Of a stretch of 64,000 bases of DNA, positions 10,991 to 23,391 are shown piece after piece. The first letter of the stretch is position 1. Each line of letters begins with the position of its first letter. The DNA is taken from NCBI RefSeq assembly GCF_043641665.1, contig NC_092184.1:1848501-1912500 (forward strand). Direction: 5' to 3'. Made by a program: the position numbers and the translations under genes. The notes beneath the pieces were generated by a model. That model did no database searches and was not told where the DNA came from. It worked only from the letters and a program-made list of their open reading frames with translations. This stretch comes from Enoplosus armatus (Eukaryota > Chordata > Actinopteri > Centrarchiformes > Enoplosidae).

Positions 10991-12902
10991 GTGCTGTTTG
11001 TCAACAGTCCCTTTAAAATGTGACTTGGCTTGAAATAAGTGAGAAGCAGAAGCACAATTAAACCGGTTAGGCGGCATCTCGAGTGGTCCGACGGCATCGT
11101 AAAAGCGTGGGCATCTTCCCCGTATCGCTTTCTTCCGTCCCGCACGATGTGACCGTTGCGTAAGACTCTCTGTTAATTCTGTCCAGTACTTTTGCATTAT
11201 GTGGTGTGATAGTAGCCGACTTCGAGTGTTGGTGTAGGTGCAGGTGTAGTGCTGAGTCCTGTACGATTTATACGCCATACACCTCTCCACACACACACAC
11301 ACAGCTTGTTATTTTTACTTTCCCGACGCCTTCATAATTCTGACCCCTCTCAACTTATCAGCTGTCGTCCATGCCCGTCTCCCCTCGTATTTCAATCTCC
11401 ACCTCTCTTTCTTCCCACTCAACCCTTTTTGCTCTCCATCCAGCTCCCTTTGTAGCTATACCACCTTCTCCCTCCCTCCCCCCTTGCCACCGCCCAATCC
11501 CTCCCTCCCTCCCCTCCCTCCCCACCACCACCACCACCACCACCACCCCCCTCCTTCCCTGCTTCCCTTCCTGCACAGCCGTCACTCTGAATTATTTTCA
11601 ATGAGCTCCTTTATAGCAGGCGCCAGATCTCAGCTCCAACTCATCACTGAGCACAGGGCTGGGGGGACGCGCTCTGCATTTCGATCAGCTCTGAGCCTCC
11701 ACTTTGCTATTAACCCCTTTCACACTACCCCCCCCCCCTCCCTCCCTCTCGTCTTCACCCCCCCCCCACATTCTACACCTTAGCTCGCTCTATTTCTCTA
11801 TCCATGTTTATGCTCTCACCTCTCTACCTCCATCTATCAAGTGATTTTTCTTTTTCTTTGCAATTTTCTGTAAAGTCTTTCTTTTCACTGTCAGCCCCGT
11901 CCACGCACTCCACGCGCTTTTGTCTCTTAATTCAGCAACTTTATCAGCGTGGTTTTGTTTCTGAAACAACATTGCCAAAGTGGCATTTTCGTGATCCCTG
12001 TTTTTTTTTTTGTTTTTTTTTACATTCTAATAAAACTGAGATGATAAAAATGTAGAAGTTTGAATAATTGTGTTACTTCTGCTGTGATAAATCTGTACCT
12101 GTAATAACAATTTTGAATTGGTCTAAAAATGTGGACTACATGAAACGACATGGCAACATCTCATGTACTATCTATGTAAATAATTTAAAAGCCATCATAC
12201 CTACATCAATATGCTCAATACATTGAATGTATTCAAAAGGAGCATCAGAATTGATGCAGTAGATGATGCAGAAACCCTGACCTCTATTCCCTAGTATGGG
12301 TCAAAACACTGGATCCTACATTTCCCATAATAGAACTCAGTTGCATTTGCCACTCGTCCCTTCCTGCCAGGTAAACACCCACATCTTTCAAACTCATTCT
12401 GTTATATGGCCACTTATACACAATGGTGCACCTGTACAACCTTTTGCTATTTAATACAACAGTCCTGCCACAACCTACATCTTTACAAATAATCTCATAA
12501 TCTGTGTTGACATTGGAAATGTATAAATTCAATTATATGTTTGTTATTGAGGCAGTAGTTAAAGGTGGTGTACTGGACTGCATTATATTGAAAGATGGGT
12601 TGTTTCATGCTATAGTGTGGTCAATTAAAGCCCCCCCCCCATTTTTGTTATTCTTAACACCGCAGGACGAAAATAACTGGATCTGGGGTGGAACAATTTA
12701 CACCCAAGGAATGTTGTCAGAGTGGACGATTTTCTGCCCAGTTGGGTGGCTTCAGGATCGATTATGTCTGTAAAAATTAGCCTGAGTCCGTTGACAACAT
12801 TTTGGCCTGGTTTGTCGTATTTTTTCCAATATTCACATTCTTTTCTGGCTAATAATGGTGTTTTTGAACCAACTTGGCAACACACCTCAAGTAGCTAGAA
12901 GG
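10991..12902. other. Unassigned sequence with CT-rich and CCA repeats
   Basis: A pyrimidine-rich stretch (11340-11590) contains CCCT tandems and a (CCA)n run at 11522-11548, which gives poly-H and poly-P frames. C runs occur at 11728-11737, 11759-11767 and near 12631. An AATACATT-G-AATGTATT inverted repeat lies at 12217-12233. No gene is recognised. Confidence 0.45.
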
Positions 12903-13574
12903 CTACCGTAGCCATCTCTGCACTCTTGTAGTTTTGCATTTTTTTTCCAAGCATACTACATAAATGAACCAAGATCCTCTGTTTATCCTGACCGGGTATC
13001 TACGAACAGGTGACTGTGACCCAGAGGGGTCAGTTGCTAAGGGCTCTGGGGTTTGTTCTGGAAGGATTTCAGTCCAGTCCATGACGCCTTGTCTGCCATC
13101 CATGACTTTGAACCCACTTGACTGAGAGTGATGATTTTCAACCACCGGTAAAGTCTTAAAGTGAGTTTCTGGGGATGATACGGTCGTTGCATTTGGCTGT
13201 CACCATGTAACCTTTGACAGCAGTGGCCTTGTATGGGCGGGGAATGAAGGTGGGGAATAGCTTCATTTCCTTCTTTCGACGACACAGGACCACGTCGGAA
13301 GGAGCAACGTGGCGCATTTTGTCAGCATTGTTTTCCCATCCTGTTATTTGCCACCGTACCTGCTTGTCGTAGCAGTTTGAGACTGGAAGGAAAGAGGAGA
13401 TTCAGGCAGCTTAATTCTGAGGGGCCTACCAAAGAGCACATCACCTTGCATGTTACTAACTTGATTTCTTCCCCGGAGTTTCTTTGTGCTTTGTCGTCTC
13501 GCAGGTTGCTGTGGATCGTGGTCCTGGTACGCCTGGGTGCTGCTGCCGCCATGGGCCTGCCTGACTCTCATCAC

Positions 13575-13766
13575 TACAGTTACTATGTTTAGTCGTAGTT
13601 CTGTTACTATTAAAGCTGCTATTATTAATCTCAGCTAGTATTACAGCTATTTCTACTGCTAGTGCTGCCACACATCTTTACCTATCTGTCTGTCTCTCTG
13701 TCTGTCTATCTGTGTCTCTACGTCTATCTCTCTCTCTCTGTCTCTTTCTGTCTGTCTGTCTGTCTG

Positions 13767-13814
<48 letters not shown>

Positions 13815-14060
13815 AAACCCAACCGGTCAAAGCAGATGACCCCCCCCCCACCTAGAGTCTGGTTCTGCTCGAGGTTTCTGCGTCTTAAAGGGAAGTTTTT
13901 CCTTGCCACTGTCGCCAAAGGTCTTGCTCATGGTGGGAACTGTTGGGTCTGTGTAATAACATTATAAAGAGTCGGTCTAGACCTGCTCTATTTGTAAAGT
14001 GTCATGAGATGACTTTGTTGTGATTTGGCGCTATATAAATAAAATTGAATTGAATTGAAT
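13575..14060 (+). mobile_element. LINE 3'-UTR copy inserted in the gypsy remnant
   Basis: A 5'-truncated non-LTR element in forward orientation. It comprises an ACT/ATT-rich stretch (13575-13680), a TCTG/CTAT/CT microsatellite, then the recognisable teleost LINE tail with TGCTCGAGGTTTCTGCGTC, GGAAGTTTTTCCTTGCCAC and TGATTTGGCGCTATATAAAT. It ends in ATTGAATTGAATTGAAT. The gypsy reading picks up on both sides, so this insertion is younger than the gypsy copy. A second, shorter tail of the same family is at 44015-44106. Confidence 0.8.
13681..13815. repeat. (TCTG)n/(CT)n microsatellite inside the LINE tail
   Basis: Tracts of TCTG, CTAT and CT merge into one pyrimidine-rich array. This position in the LINE 3' UTR is typically a CT repeat, so the array was probably brought in by the element and has expanded since. 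Confidence 0.9.
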
Positions 14061-14579
14061 CACCTTCAACGTGGGCAGCATGTATAGTCTTTTCAGGGGT
14101 ACACATAAAATGTTCGGCCCCTGTATTGGCCTGAGGCCACAGTGGAGTTATCTTCTTATGTCTGAACCCAAGTATGTTGCAAAGTCTGCATATTCTGAGC
14201 TTTGGAAGGGTGGACCCATGTGTCTTTTGACCTGGAATTGTGGGAATTGTGGCTCTGGCAGACATGGAATGTAGCATCTCTACCTCTGAATACCTGGAGT
14301 GTTCATCAATGACCACCAAAAGGTATCCCTTTTGGTAATCACCAAAGGGGAGTGGACCACAGAAATCCACACCAACTTTTTCTCAGGGTGATGATGCCAG
14401 GTGGCTATCATCATCATCTGTCTCAGACATGCAGAGAGTGACTGGGCACAACAGCCTGACATGGGATGCAACCAGCTACCATGATTTCTACTTTTCTGTC
14501 AATGCCAGGGAACTAGACTTTGTCTAGCCAGGAGCCAGGTGCAGCCAGGTTTCCGGTATAGGTAGCCGGGGCATATTGT

Positions 14580-14716
14580 CTTATATGGTGACTTCTGGTT
14601 CCAAAAAACCAAGATGGCGACGGATAAACAGCCAAACTCAGGCTTCAAAATGGTAGACCACAAACCAATGGGTGACGTCACGGTGGCTACGTCCACTTCT
14701 TTTATACAGTCTATGG
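14580..14716 (-). repeat. Unclassified teleost dispersed repeat
   Basis: On the minus strand it begins CCATAGACTGTATAAAAGAA at 14716 and continues with CCACCGTGACGTCACCCATT, ending near the AAGATGGCGACGG word and GGAACCAGAAGTCACC. I remember this start and order as a repeat spread widely in fish genomes. It may be a MITE, because the terminal words look like a TIR, but the other terminus was not found. It truncates the upstream end of the gypsy remnant. Confidence 0.6.
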
Positions 14717-14718
14717 TT

Positions 14719-17700
14719 ATTCCTTTTATACACAAATGTTTCTAGTATTTCAGAGAAACATGGTAGAATTGACATTAGTCTGAGTTAATTTTACAGCATA
14801 TGACTACTTTACTTTAGTTACTTTACCCCTACTTGTACATACCTTGAGCAAAGTAAGAGTACTTGTGTCTGAGGATATTTTGACACTTTTTCCACTGCTG
14901 CCACACATCATTTCTATCCTGCTCCCACCTCCCGCTGCAATCTCCCCACTCAGTCTGCCTGCTGTGGGAGAAACCTGTCCTAGCACATCCTCCTGGCAGA
15001 GGAGTAAACACTTCCCTGTTTCCTGTCTGATGATGTTCAACAGAGCTGTGGATACATATCACTCACTCTCTGCAACTCTGTTGAAGACTCCATTTGAAGG
15101 AAGTTTTTACATTTCGTGGGGGGACATTGGGAATGGAGCTTTGCAACACAGTGATACCCACAAATGTGATGATATCAAGGTACCATTTTCCAGGTGCTTA
15201 ATGTACAACGCGAGGAGTGACAATGAGTTTTGGAATATTCACATGAATAAATTGCAATTACTGAAGGCGAAAAACGCTGCTTCCGTAGGGCTTGAAGTCC
15301 ACTGAGAATGGCTGCCGCTTAACTGGACTGTGATAGAACTAGTGTTAATTGCTCTGTCCGTCATTCCGCCACTCCAAGGCAAGCTTAAACTGTGGTGTAA
15401 AAGCAAAGTCAGGATAAACCCCTAAAAAGACTCTCCGCCTCACTCTCGCCCACAGCTCAGAGGCACGTGCCAACCACAAAGCGTATCTGTTATCAGGGAA
15501 ATATATCTATCAAGACTCCTTGATTAGTAAATGGCAGCAGTGACCCGTCGCTGGCTTTGGTTCGCTCTTCGCCTATTTTATATAGTAGCCTATAGGAATG
15601 TAGGACAGGCGGAAGATATCTTTCCAGCTGCAGCCAACCACCATTGTTAAGAATAATGTCTGTCGCCTGCAGGAATGATTTGTCATCTACAGAGAGTTCA
15701 GGTTTGGTGGCTGTCACTCCCTTTTCAAGTAGGAAAAGCCTGTTTGTTTGAAGATCACTTGACTGTGCTGAATCAATTAAGTCATCCATGGCTAATCCAG
15801 GAAGAGTGTGAGGAATTGATTTGGGGATGCAGCCAAGTGATGGCTTTGACAGTGGCATTGTTTATCCTATATGTGCTGAGCCTTGATGTGCTGAGTATGA
15901 TATAGCTCTCTAGCCTTTCCCGTTAGAACAGGACCAGAGCAGGAGGGAAGAAGGGGAACAGTGTGCACATACAGCAGGAGAGTCAAGCGTTTCTGAACGT
16001 GGGGGTGTGTATCAGATCATTCTCAGATCACTTAATATGTATTTAGGTTCTTGCTCTACATTCTGTCACAAACATTTCAGATGATTCACAACAACAATCT
16101 GACGAAATCTGAATGAAAGCTGTTTCGGTGGGATTCGATGCAACGAAGATCACATTTTCAGTTCAGCAGAAATTCAGGATGATCTAATATTTTTCACTGG
16201 ACCCAAATCAAAGTGTGAGTTTTGAATGGCAGTAGCTGGAAAAAAAACAGTTAAGTCAACTTATATTTTAATTATTGCGAGCCAGCCCGTTATCCCGAAA
16301 AGAAACGCCCATTGGTCCAAAGGCCCATTTCACCAATGCCTCTGTGGTTCATAAATAACGCATTATTATCATTATTATTATTATGATCGCATTGTTGCTC
16401 AGCGACAACGAAACGGAAGGGAAGAACACATGATTCATATCCATTACGTTGCTAGAGTTGCTTATTAGCCTAAAAAAGCTAAGAGGGCTCGTGGAACGTA
16501 GCGACCTCGCCTCTTGCATGTCAACTCTGTGGTTTACAGAGTTTCCTGATGGCGTTGTTAAACTGTAGCTGCTGTCAGTTAGCTCAGGTAGCCGTGCAGC
16601 TGGCTGACTCTGCCCAGACTGGGAGCTCAGAGCACCCGGGGGGTGTTGGTGTTTACCGCAGTTTCACCAAAATCAGCGAATAAAGTTATAAAGTTATATA
16701 TATATTTTTTTTACAATATTCTGTGAAGCCTGGCCCTCAGAAACACTCCAGTGGCATCTATTGTTTTTTCCAAAGTCATTCTTGTCTCATGACTTTCGGT
16801 AGCATCAGCGCTCTGCCGGCTCATACAAACCCTTCTCCTCCAGATTTTCATTGTAAACAAATTTTTTTTTGATAGGAGCACAACATTTCAGTCATTGCCA
16901 GTCTTCTCAATCAATACCTCCAGTCCCTGCGGAACGCTGCCATGCCATCATACACTTCTCCAAACCGTGTCTTGCTTTACTGCCTCTCTTTGTCATGGCA
17001 GGCTGATTAGTGCTGAGCACCACTCACCTCAGCTCCACTCCACATGGAGGACCATCAGTCCACACGCAGATTACTGTAATTGTTCCAACTTTGCTCTTCA
17101 CCAGATAGAACACCATGCCAGTCAATGAGAGCACTCTCCAATGGAGGACTCTGGCCATTAACACGCCTCAAATTGATTTCTGTCAGTGAGCACTCTACAA
17201 TTATGCTGCAACTTGTCCTGTATCATATTTTGGTAGGGAATGGCTCTTGCTTGGCTTTGTTGTCCCTGATAACTTGTCAAAGACGAAAATCTAAACTTTT
17301 CACTTGTAGAGCACACATTTAAAAATGGTTTCAAACACAAACAGTGATGGAAGGCGCGGGGCAACCCCCCCTGGCTACATTTACATGCAAAATAATAATT
17401 CAACATGTAAACCTGTAGAATACGCCTTTTTCAGTCCCATTCTTGAAAGGCATTTTAACATGCAGCCTTCATCAAACTATGAATCTAAAGATGTTCTAAT
17501 GGTGAGACATTTAACTAACCAAGAAATGTACTTAAAATAGCACTGGAGGCCATTTACAGACTGACTCTTTCCCTCGGAAAACATCTTGGTAAGTGGTTAT
17601 CACTGCAATACTTGCACAAAGAACATAGAGCACAGAAGTGGAACACAATTTCTGCCATTTGTAAAAAAAAAACAACAAGAGTGCACAGTCACTGTCCATA

Positions 17701-17881
17701 GAAGTGGGGAAGAAAGCATTGGAGACGAAGCAAAAACAAATGAAGCACTGCACTAGTTTTGGCAGAGCAATGACGTTGCACCTGCATTAGCTGAATGGCA
17801 TCAGGTGTCTAATAACATCCAATCATATTTATACATGTGCACAGGCATTTAGAACCTGACAATAGAGTGCTGCAGGAAAGA
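14719..17881. other. Unassigned sequence, probably old repeat-derived in part
   Basis: Open frames at 14844-15305 (+, 153 codons) and 15493-15858 (-, 121 codons) have neither domain character nor a clear exon context. 16550-16870 has words (GGGGGTGTTGGTGTTTACC, then TGTGAAGCCTGGCCCTCAG) that I recall from teleost dispersed repeats, and it ends in AT-rich DNA. 16880-17330 is repeat-free and mixed in composition. No gene is supported. Confidence 0.4.
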
Positions 17882-18420
17882 GTCCTGAAACCCGGAAATG
17901 ACTTACTTCCTCGTCTCGAAGTCAATGGGTTTTAGGTTGAATGCCTGAAATTAGGTCAGTAGGTAACATAAGCTTAGGAGATTTCAACATTTTGTCAGAC
18001 AAAGATAGACAGTAAACAGCCCACTCGTGAATTTTGAAGCTTTTTACGCGTGTCTTAAAAAAAGGCGGTTGCCAACAAGCGGCTAAATGAGACTGCAGAG
18101 GTCGTCGCGGACATTAAACGCCTTCGTGCCGAAACACGTAAAATCATCGACTCACTAGTCCGCCTTTACAGCCTCGTTGTGTTTATACTCTACATCTCTC
18201 TGTCTATACACCTATTAGCTATCTATATTCTCTTAAAAGTTACGCTTAGTGGTGGTGACGCTTCAAAAAGTCGCTTGTGAAGATTATCTAACATTTGTTT
18301 GCCACGGAGCTTATTTTCTACAATAATCCAAAATCCCAATTGTTTCTTCTTCTTTTTTTGTGTGGAGGAAACCAGGGCGATGCTAACGTCCGGGTTTGCC
18401 TACAAAAAGATGTCATCCTA
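17882..18420 (+). repeat. Dispersed repeat R3, copy A
   Basis: Collinear with 51039-51415 (copy B). Matched blocks in order include CTCGTCTCGAAGTCAATGGG, TGAAATTAGGTC, ATAAGCTT..GAGATTT, CACTAGTCCGCCTTTACAG (identical in both) and TCTATATTCTCTTAAAAGTT (identical in both). Copy A extends further downstream, to about 18420 (TTTGCCACGGAGC...CTACAATAATCCAAAATCCC). No coding frame is evident. It is probably a non-autonomous mobile element of unknown class. Confidence 0.75.
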
Positions 18421-19434
18421 GAGCAACACTCTATTATTACCACTACTCAGCGGATATGCTAATGCAAAAGCTATTCGCTGCTGCAGCTCCCTCGAACACC
18501 CCGAGCCTCAACCTCATGTGTTATATGTATGTGTTTATTCAGGGGGCTTGGTTCTGCTTGGATTCTTTGAGATCTTCCTCAAAGAGCAGAATGTAAAACC
18601 ATGTGCCATAAATGTATAAATGTATGTGTGACCACCCGATTGGATTGTTATCACTCAATTGAATGGGCGTCATCAATAGTCATCAGCCTCATAGATATGG
18701 GTTAGAAGGGGCCTGTTACACCTACTGGTAGGTTCAGAAGAAGAACTACTTGGTTATGGTCAGGCAAAGATCACGTGACACGTTAAGTCATGCAACTTCC
18801 ATAACTCACGTAACTTCCATAAGTCACTAACTTTATGTAACTTATAACTGAAGTCAACGTGTCATGAGCAGCTGACAACATTACTTTACTTGGATTCTCA
18901 AAGCCACGTGGATGCAGAAAGTAAAATTTGCCCTTAGGTGGAACCACATTTCCATTCTGTCAAAGAGAGCGGGTTTGAGGACGACACCTACAGTGAAATA
19001 CTTCCAATACTTGGAAGTGGACGTGGTTTCTTCAGCTGCTAATTGGAAATATGTTTGTTTTGTTTTAAATGTTTAAGGGCAACACACAATGACTGAATGT
19101 TGTGTGGGTGTGTGCGTACGGGGGGGTGGGCGTAGCAGCTTACTGTTCAACTGAGGTGAGGATAACAACAATTTCAAACAGTGAAAAAGAGGCACCACTG
19201 CTGCAGAAATACACATCAAAATTACCACTGTACAATGGAGGAAATTGTAGTTTAGACAAAAGCCGGAGAAAAGTGAGCATTCTGTCAATAAAGGGAGTGG
19301 TAATTACAGTAGAAAGAGGCAACTATCGCATCTAATCCTCCATCTCTAACCGACTGCCCAAATCCTCACTCTATCACCCGCACACACACACACACACATG
19401 TAAACACAAAGCTTCTCCCCCTGTAATAACAGTT
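18421..19434. other. Unassigned sequence
   Basis: Short internal reiterations of ACTTCCATAA and ACTCACGTAACTTCCATAAG lie at 18795-18840. A G-rich word occurs near 19118, and (CA)n at 19380-19398. No gene is recognised. Confidence 0.4.
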
Positions 19435-20075
19435 TACAGAACAACATTGTACAGACACATAATAGCCATGTTTTAATTTGCTCTAACAACTCTAATTATG
19501 CCTCTTATTGATTCAGGCCTACATTTTAATAGGAGCAGCCACGCCTCTTGTATTACCAGCCATTGAAGGTGCTCAATGGTGAACATTTGAAGCTTCTCCT
19601 CCTCTTCATCCCACATGGATGTGTCCCTGACAGTGTAATTTGTCCCTCTGATTCTGCGGCCACTGTAAACATCGCACAACAACAGTCATTTTAGCACTCA
19701 AAGGACCTTGTTCCCCGACCACCTCCCCCTTCCTGGCAGCGAAGGAGACAGGGCGAGAGGCAGACAACAAAAGGTAAAGAAAAGCTAGTTTATTGTTGAC
19801 TGCGCCCAAGTGGGTCAATCTCAGTGTTTTTCCAGTGACAGCTCGCCTCATTTTGTTTCTAATTGGAGCTGCGGATTTGGAGTCAAGGTCGCCGGAGAGG
19901 AGCAGTTGCCGACGCGGGTCTCTCCCCTGTCGTACATTTACTCCTTTGCCCCCGCTGTGGTGGCTTCTTTATCTTGCTGTGGTGAATATCCAGCTCGAAT
20001 ACGGCTTTCAAACTTTGAAGCTGCAGCAACTTGTTTTTTGGCTGGGTCTCTTATCTGGTATTGATTGGTCGATTC
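19435..20075. other. Candidate conserved non-coding block
   Basis: Repeat-free sequence flanked by CA repeats on the left and AAAATAAAAAGAG on the right. It contains CTCTAATTATGCC, TTTTAATAGG and CAATTGGAGC words. Two overlapping plus-strand frames (19793-20080) begin inside the block but show no domain and have closely spaced alternatives in another frame. Judged on appearance only. Confidence 0.28.
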
Positions 20076-20559
20076 ATTAAAATAAAAAGAGAACTCTTAC
20101 AAGCCTCAGGGACAGGGATGGTTTTTACAAAAAAACAAAACAAACTGTAACTCCATTTCCCACAACCCCAAGACTGTCACAGGTTAAACGTAGCCGGCTT
20201 GGCTGCGACCAGTCGAGTGGTGAACTATGCGAACAATCAGCGGGAGACGAATGGCTTAAAAGTTAAAAGTTAAAAGTTCAAATATCCATGTTAAAAGAGA
20301 GATGATATTGGAGAAACAGTTATTGTGATGTATAATACGCACGCTGCTGTGCAAGTCTGTATAAAAAATAATAGGGGCTGTAAATACTGTGAATACATCG
20401 TCAACCTCAAATTCCATCAGTGCATCAGTTGTTGTTTATCTTAGTATATGGAGAGTAAACCCTCAGGAGCATGTCTCACTTTTGGAGGAAGACTGGGGGC
20501 ACTGGGGGCACTGAACAAATGAGAGCAAGACGTAGGATGGAAAAACAATAGATGCTGCT

Positions 20560-21116
20560 GGTGCCGAGTGTTTCTGGGGCCTCACTGGTTACTGTGGAAC
20601 AACAAAACTTTATTCACTGATTTTGGTGCCGTTCAGTTCTCTCTGAGCGCCAGGGGGAGTGTTGGTGTTCACACCGCCAGCGCAGGAGCTTTGGACCGCC
20701 TGGAGGAGGAGGTTTTCAGGGCCCGGGGGCGAGCGGCAGCTACAGTTAGCAGTAGTTAACGCTTACTTTAGCAACAAGCAAAGCCGTCTGTCCGTCAAGA
20801 CACTACCTACTAGCCTGAGTAGCAGTAAAGAGTAATCCTGAGCAGAGCAGCCGAATAACTCAGACAGAATGAGCGGGTGGATGATGCTGTACCCTGAGCG
20901 GATGACCGTGTCGAGGAAATCCGTGTCCTGCCTGAGGTCAGACAGAAACGGAAGCAGAGCGCTCGGAGCAGTCTGAAGCCTGAGCTTTTTTGGCTCACAG
21001 GGATTACTTTTCCTCATTATTTGGCAACTTTGGTAACGTTTAATTAGGAATATCCAACATTGTAACACTATGTATATGACAGAAAAGAAGGAAAAGCACA
21101 ATAGGTCCTCTTTAAA
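20560..21116. mobile_element. Possible non-autonomous DNA element, partial
   Basis: A GC-rich unit with GGGGGAGTGTTGGTGTTCAC at its start and the terminus GAAAAGCACAATAGGTCCTC followed by TTTAAA at its end. The GCACAATAGGTCC..TTTAA terminus resembles the reverse complement of the terminus at 52081-52106 and teleost element ends I remember. The matching left terminus was not located. The 126-codon minus-strand frame inside it has no recognisable domain. Confidence 0.35.
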
Positions 21117-22404
21117 CTCCAGATAGAGCATAGTCCAAAGCACCGTCCCGTCTCTCTTTCTGATTCCCTGCCTGTTTTGTGAACCTCTCCTCCATACATC
21201 GTCAAACCATTTGCCTCCCTTTGAACTTCAACCTTTCATTTGTTTGGACCTCCTGTCCTCGCAACCACCGGCCCTTTAAATCCTTGCCCTTCACACGCCC
21301 CTCACTCCCATCCCTTAGCCATAACTCATGTTCAGTACACCAGCAGGGGAAAAAAAAAAAAAGAATGACTACAGATAAAACACAGGTCACCTTCAAAGTA
21401 CTTGGCGTAGTTATGGTGAATTTGCCATCAGAGCAAGTGTTTTATTGGGATTTTTGACAACTAAGTCTCCTCAAACCATTGCATAAAAGGTCTTATACAG
21501 TCCGTCGTTGTCTTCTCAAGGACTGGACATAAAAATAAAGTGTTGAGAGGGAAGTGCAAATTGGATCCATTTTGAGGACTATGGATATGTCTTGGCACTT
21601 GGAGGTAATGTGCACATTTTTACTCATAGCAGTGGCTGCGAGAATGGTAGTTTGACCTCAACAACGTGCCCTGAAATCATCTAGTTTCTTTAAAGAGATT
21701 TGCAAAAGAAAAAAAAAAAAAAATCGAAGGATAATTCCAGTTTATTACACCTTGGAACTTTGACAAAATCATTTTAACTCAAGGTCCACTTACTTGCTTT
21801 TTTTCTGGAGCCTTAGAGTATCCAGGAGGGAATGGAGCTGTTGGCTCGGCCGCCGTGGAGTTGGCTTAGTTGTAATCATGTGGTCTAAATAAAATATTCG
21901 GTCATGTGATCACAAATGGTCGTATACAGAAAGCTCTGGAAAAAGCAACTACTGTTTCCATGGTCAAGAATGAACTTTCTAGCTAAACTTGGATCTTGTT
22001 TTTGCAGTTTTGCCCATCATTCCTCTTAGCTATGATTACATTGTACATTACAAAGTGCTCAGATCTGGGAATGTTGGTACATGCAAATGTAAAATGATAA
22101 ACAAAATGTCCCCTTTGAACGTCCACCACAGTTTACAGACCAACTTCTTGTAGTTGTGAACGCTCAGTTTTCCTGCTGCAATGAGAAATGCATATTGACC
22201 TTTGGCTATGCTGCATTCTAATAAAGCGGTTTAGATCAGTTGCGCAAACGGTTTGTTTACAACATGTCTGATTGTCTGACCGCTCGTGTCTCTTGCCCCT
22301 TTGAACGCTGTAGCAGTGTCAGTCATCAGGAAATGATGGCTAAAACTACAAAAATTAGACATTGTAATAAACTGGAATTATACTTTAAAGGTACATTCAT
22401 TTAT

Positions 22405-22431
22405 TGTGTGTGTGTGTGTGTGTGTGTGTGC
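22405..22431. repeat. (GT)n microsatellite
   Basis: Uninterrupted GT dinucleotide run. Confidence 0.95.
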
Positions 22432-23347
22432 AGCAGAACACACAGCTGTAAGCACAACATTGACACAAGTTGGTGGTGAGAGTCAACCGAAGCAGCAAAA
22501 CCAAAACAAGGCGGACGCTAAAATACTATGTAGAGCTGAGGGAAGCTGCAGAGTCGGTTTGTCACTACAAGCGACATCTGTCACATTGGATCCATTGTTC
22601 AGATATGAAATATGCAAGTTTGTGTTTGTGAATTTGACACTTGATGGAGCAAACACTTCCTCTTGAGACGTTACACCGATTCTTTGACCATTATTATGAG
22701 CCAACGGAGCGATTCAGTTCCCAGCACTGGGTTTGAATTTTTCTGTTAATGTAATTTGGCCCAAAAAAAAACAAAACAAAAAAAAGTAGGTGCAGTTTCT
22801 TGACTTTTTGCACTGCTGCCTTGTTCTCACCCCCCCCCCCCCAGTCACAGAGCTGTGAGATTGTTTTAGCAGTGGCAAGGTGTTGTTCTTCCCTCCCCTC
22901 CCACCGGGTGGGAGCTTACCCAATAAATGCCAGCCAGCCCGGGTGTGAAGTGTGGCTTTGGATTGTTGCGCGGGCTAGCTAAAAGCCTGCTGTGTGTGTG
23001 TTTACTGGCGTGTGCGTGTATATTTGTGTTTTCAGCGCCAAAGCGTTCCTTGACAACTTGACGTGACGTTTCGGTGCTGTTGGAGGTCAGAGGGGCCAAG
23101 CGGAGGGAGCAAGAAAGAACGGGGGGAGAAGGTGAGGAATACCAGTTGGCTTTTGTTTGTTTAGCACGGCACAGCATCCGTTCACAACTTTACAAGGCCA
23201 CATGAGCACATGCGACTGGCATGTATCGCACGGCGCCACAGAAATGAGTAACAAGTCGCGCCGAAGGCTGGAACGTGCAAACTCAAGGCCAAAAATGTAT
23301 CTTTACACACTCACACGTCGGCGTGTACCTTCCACTCCCAATATAAA

Positions 23348-23349
<2 letters not shown>

Positions 23350-23391
<42 letters not shown>
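23350..23391. repeat. (CA)n microsatellite
   Basis: About 20 CA dinucleotides. They generate the poly-TH and poly-VC segments in the frames at 23157-23605. Confidence 0.95.

Larger units (their letters stand above)
12930..14525 (-). pseudogene. Ty3/gypsy Pol integrase remnant, interrupted
   Basis: On the minus strand the sequence reads, from 14525 downward, a zinc-binding (H2C2) end with CIPCQA (14453-14471) and then the integrase core beginning near 14370 with DFCGPLPFGDY and LLVVIDEHSRYSEVE. ITPLWPQANTGAEHF and a TPEKTIHAAHVEG segment follow at the edge of a LINE insertion (13575-14060). Beyond the insertion the Pol C-terminus resumes with DVLFGRPLRIKLPE, FIPRPYKATAVKGYMVTA and SPVRRYPVRINR. 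The segment expected to hold the second catalytic Asp (a TDNGPPF-like box) is missing, and frameshifts and stops are frequent, so the copy is non-functional. Gag, protease, RT and RNase H are absent upstream, where a different repeat begins by 14580. No LTR was recognised at the 12.9-kb end. Confidence 0.85.

Noticed and set aside
14844..15305. A 153-codon plus-strand frame as a possible gene
   Set aside because: No recognisable domain, no start context, and it is adjacent to an old repeat cluster. One frame of this size is expected by chance in 64 kb over six frames.
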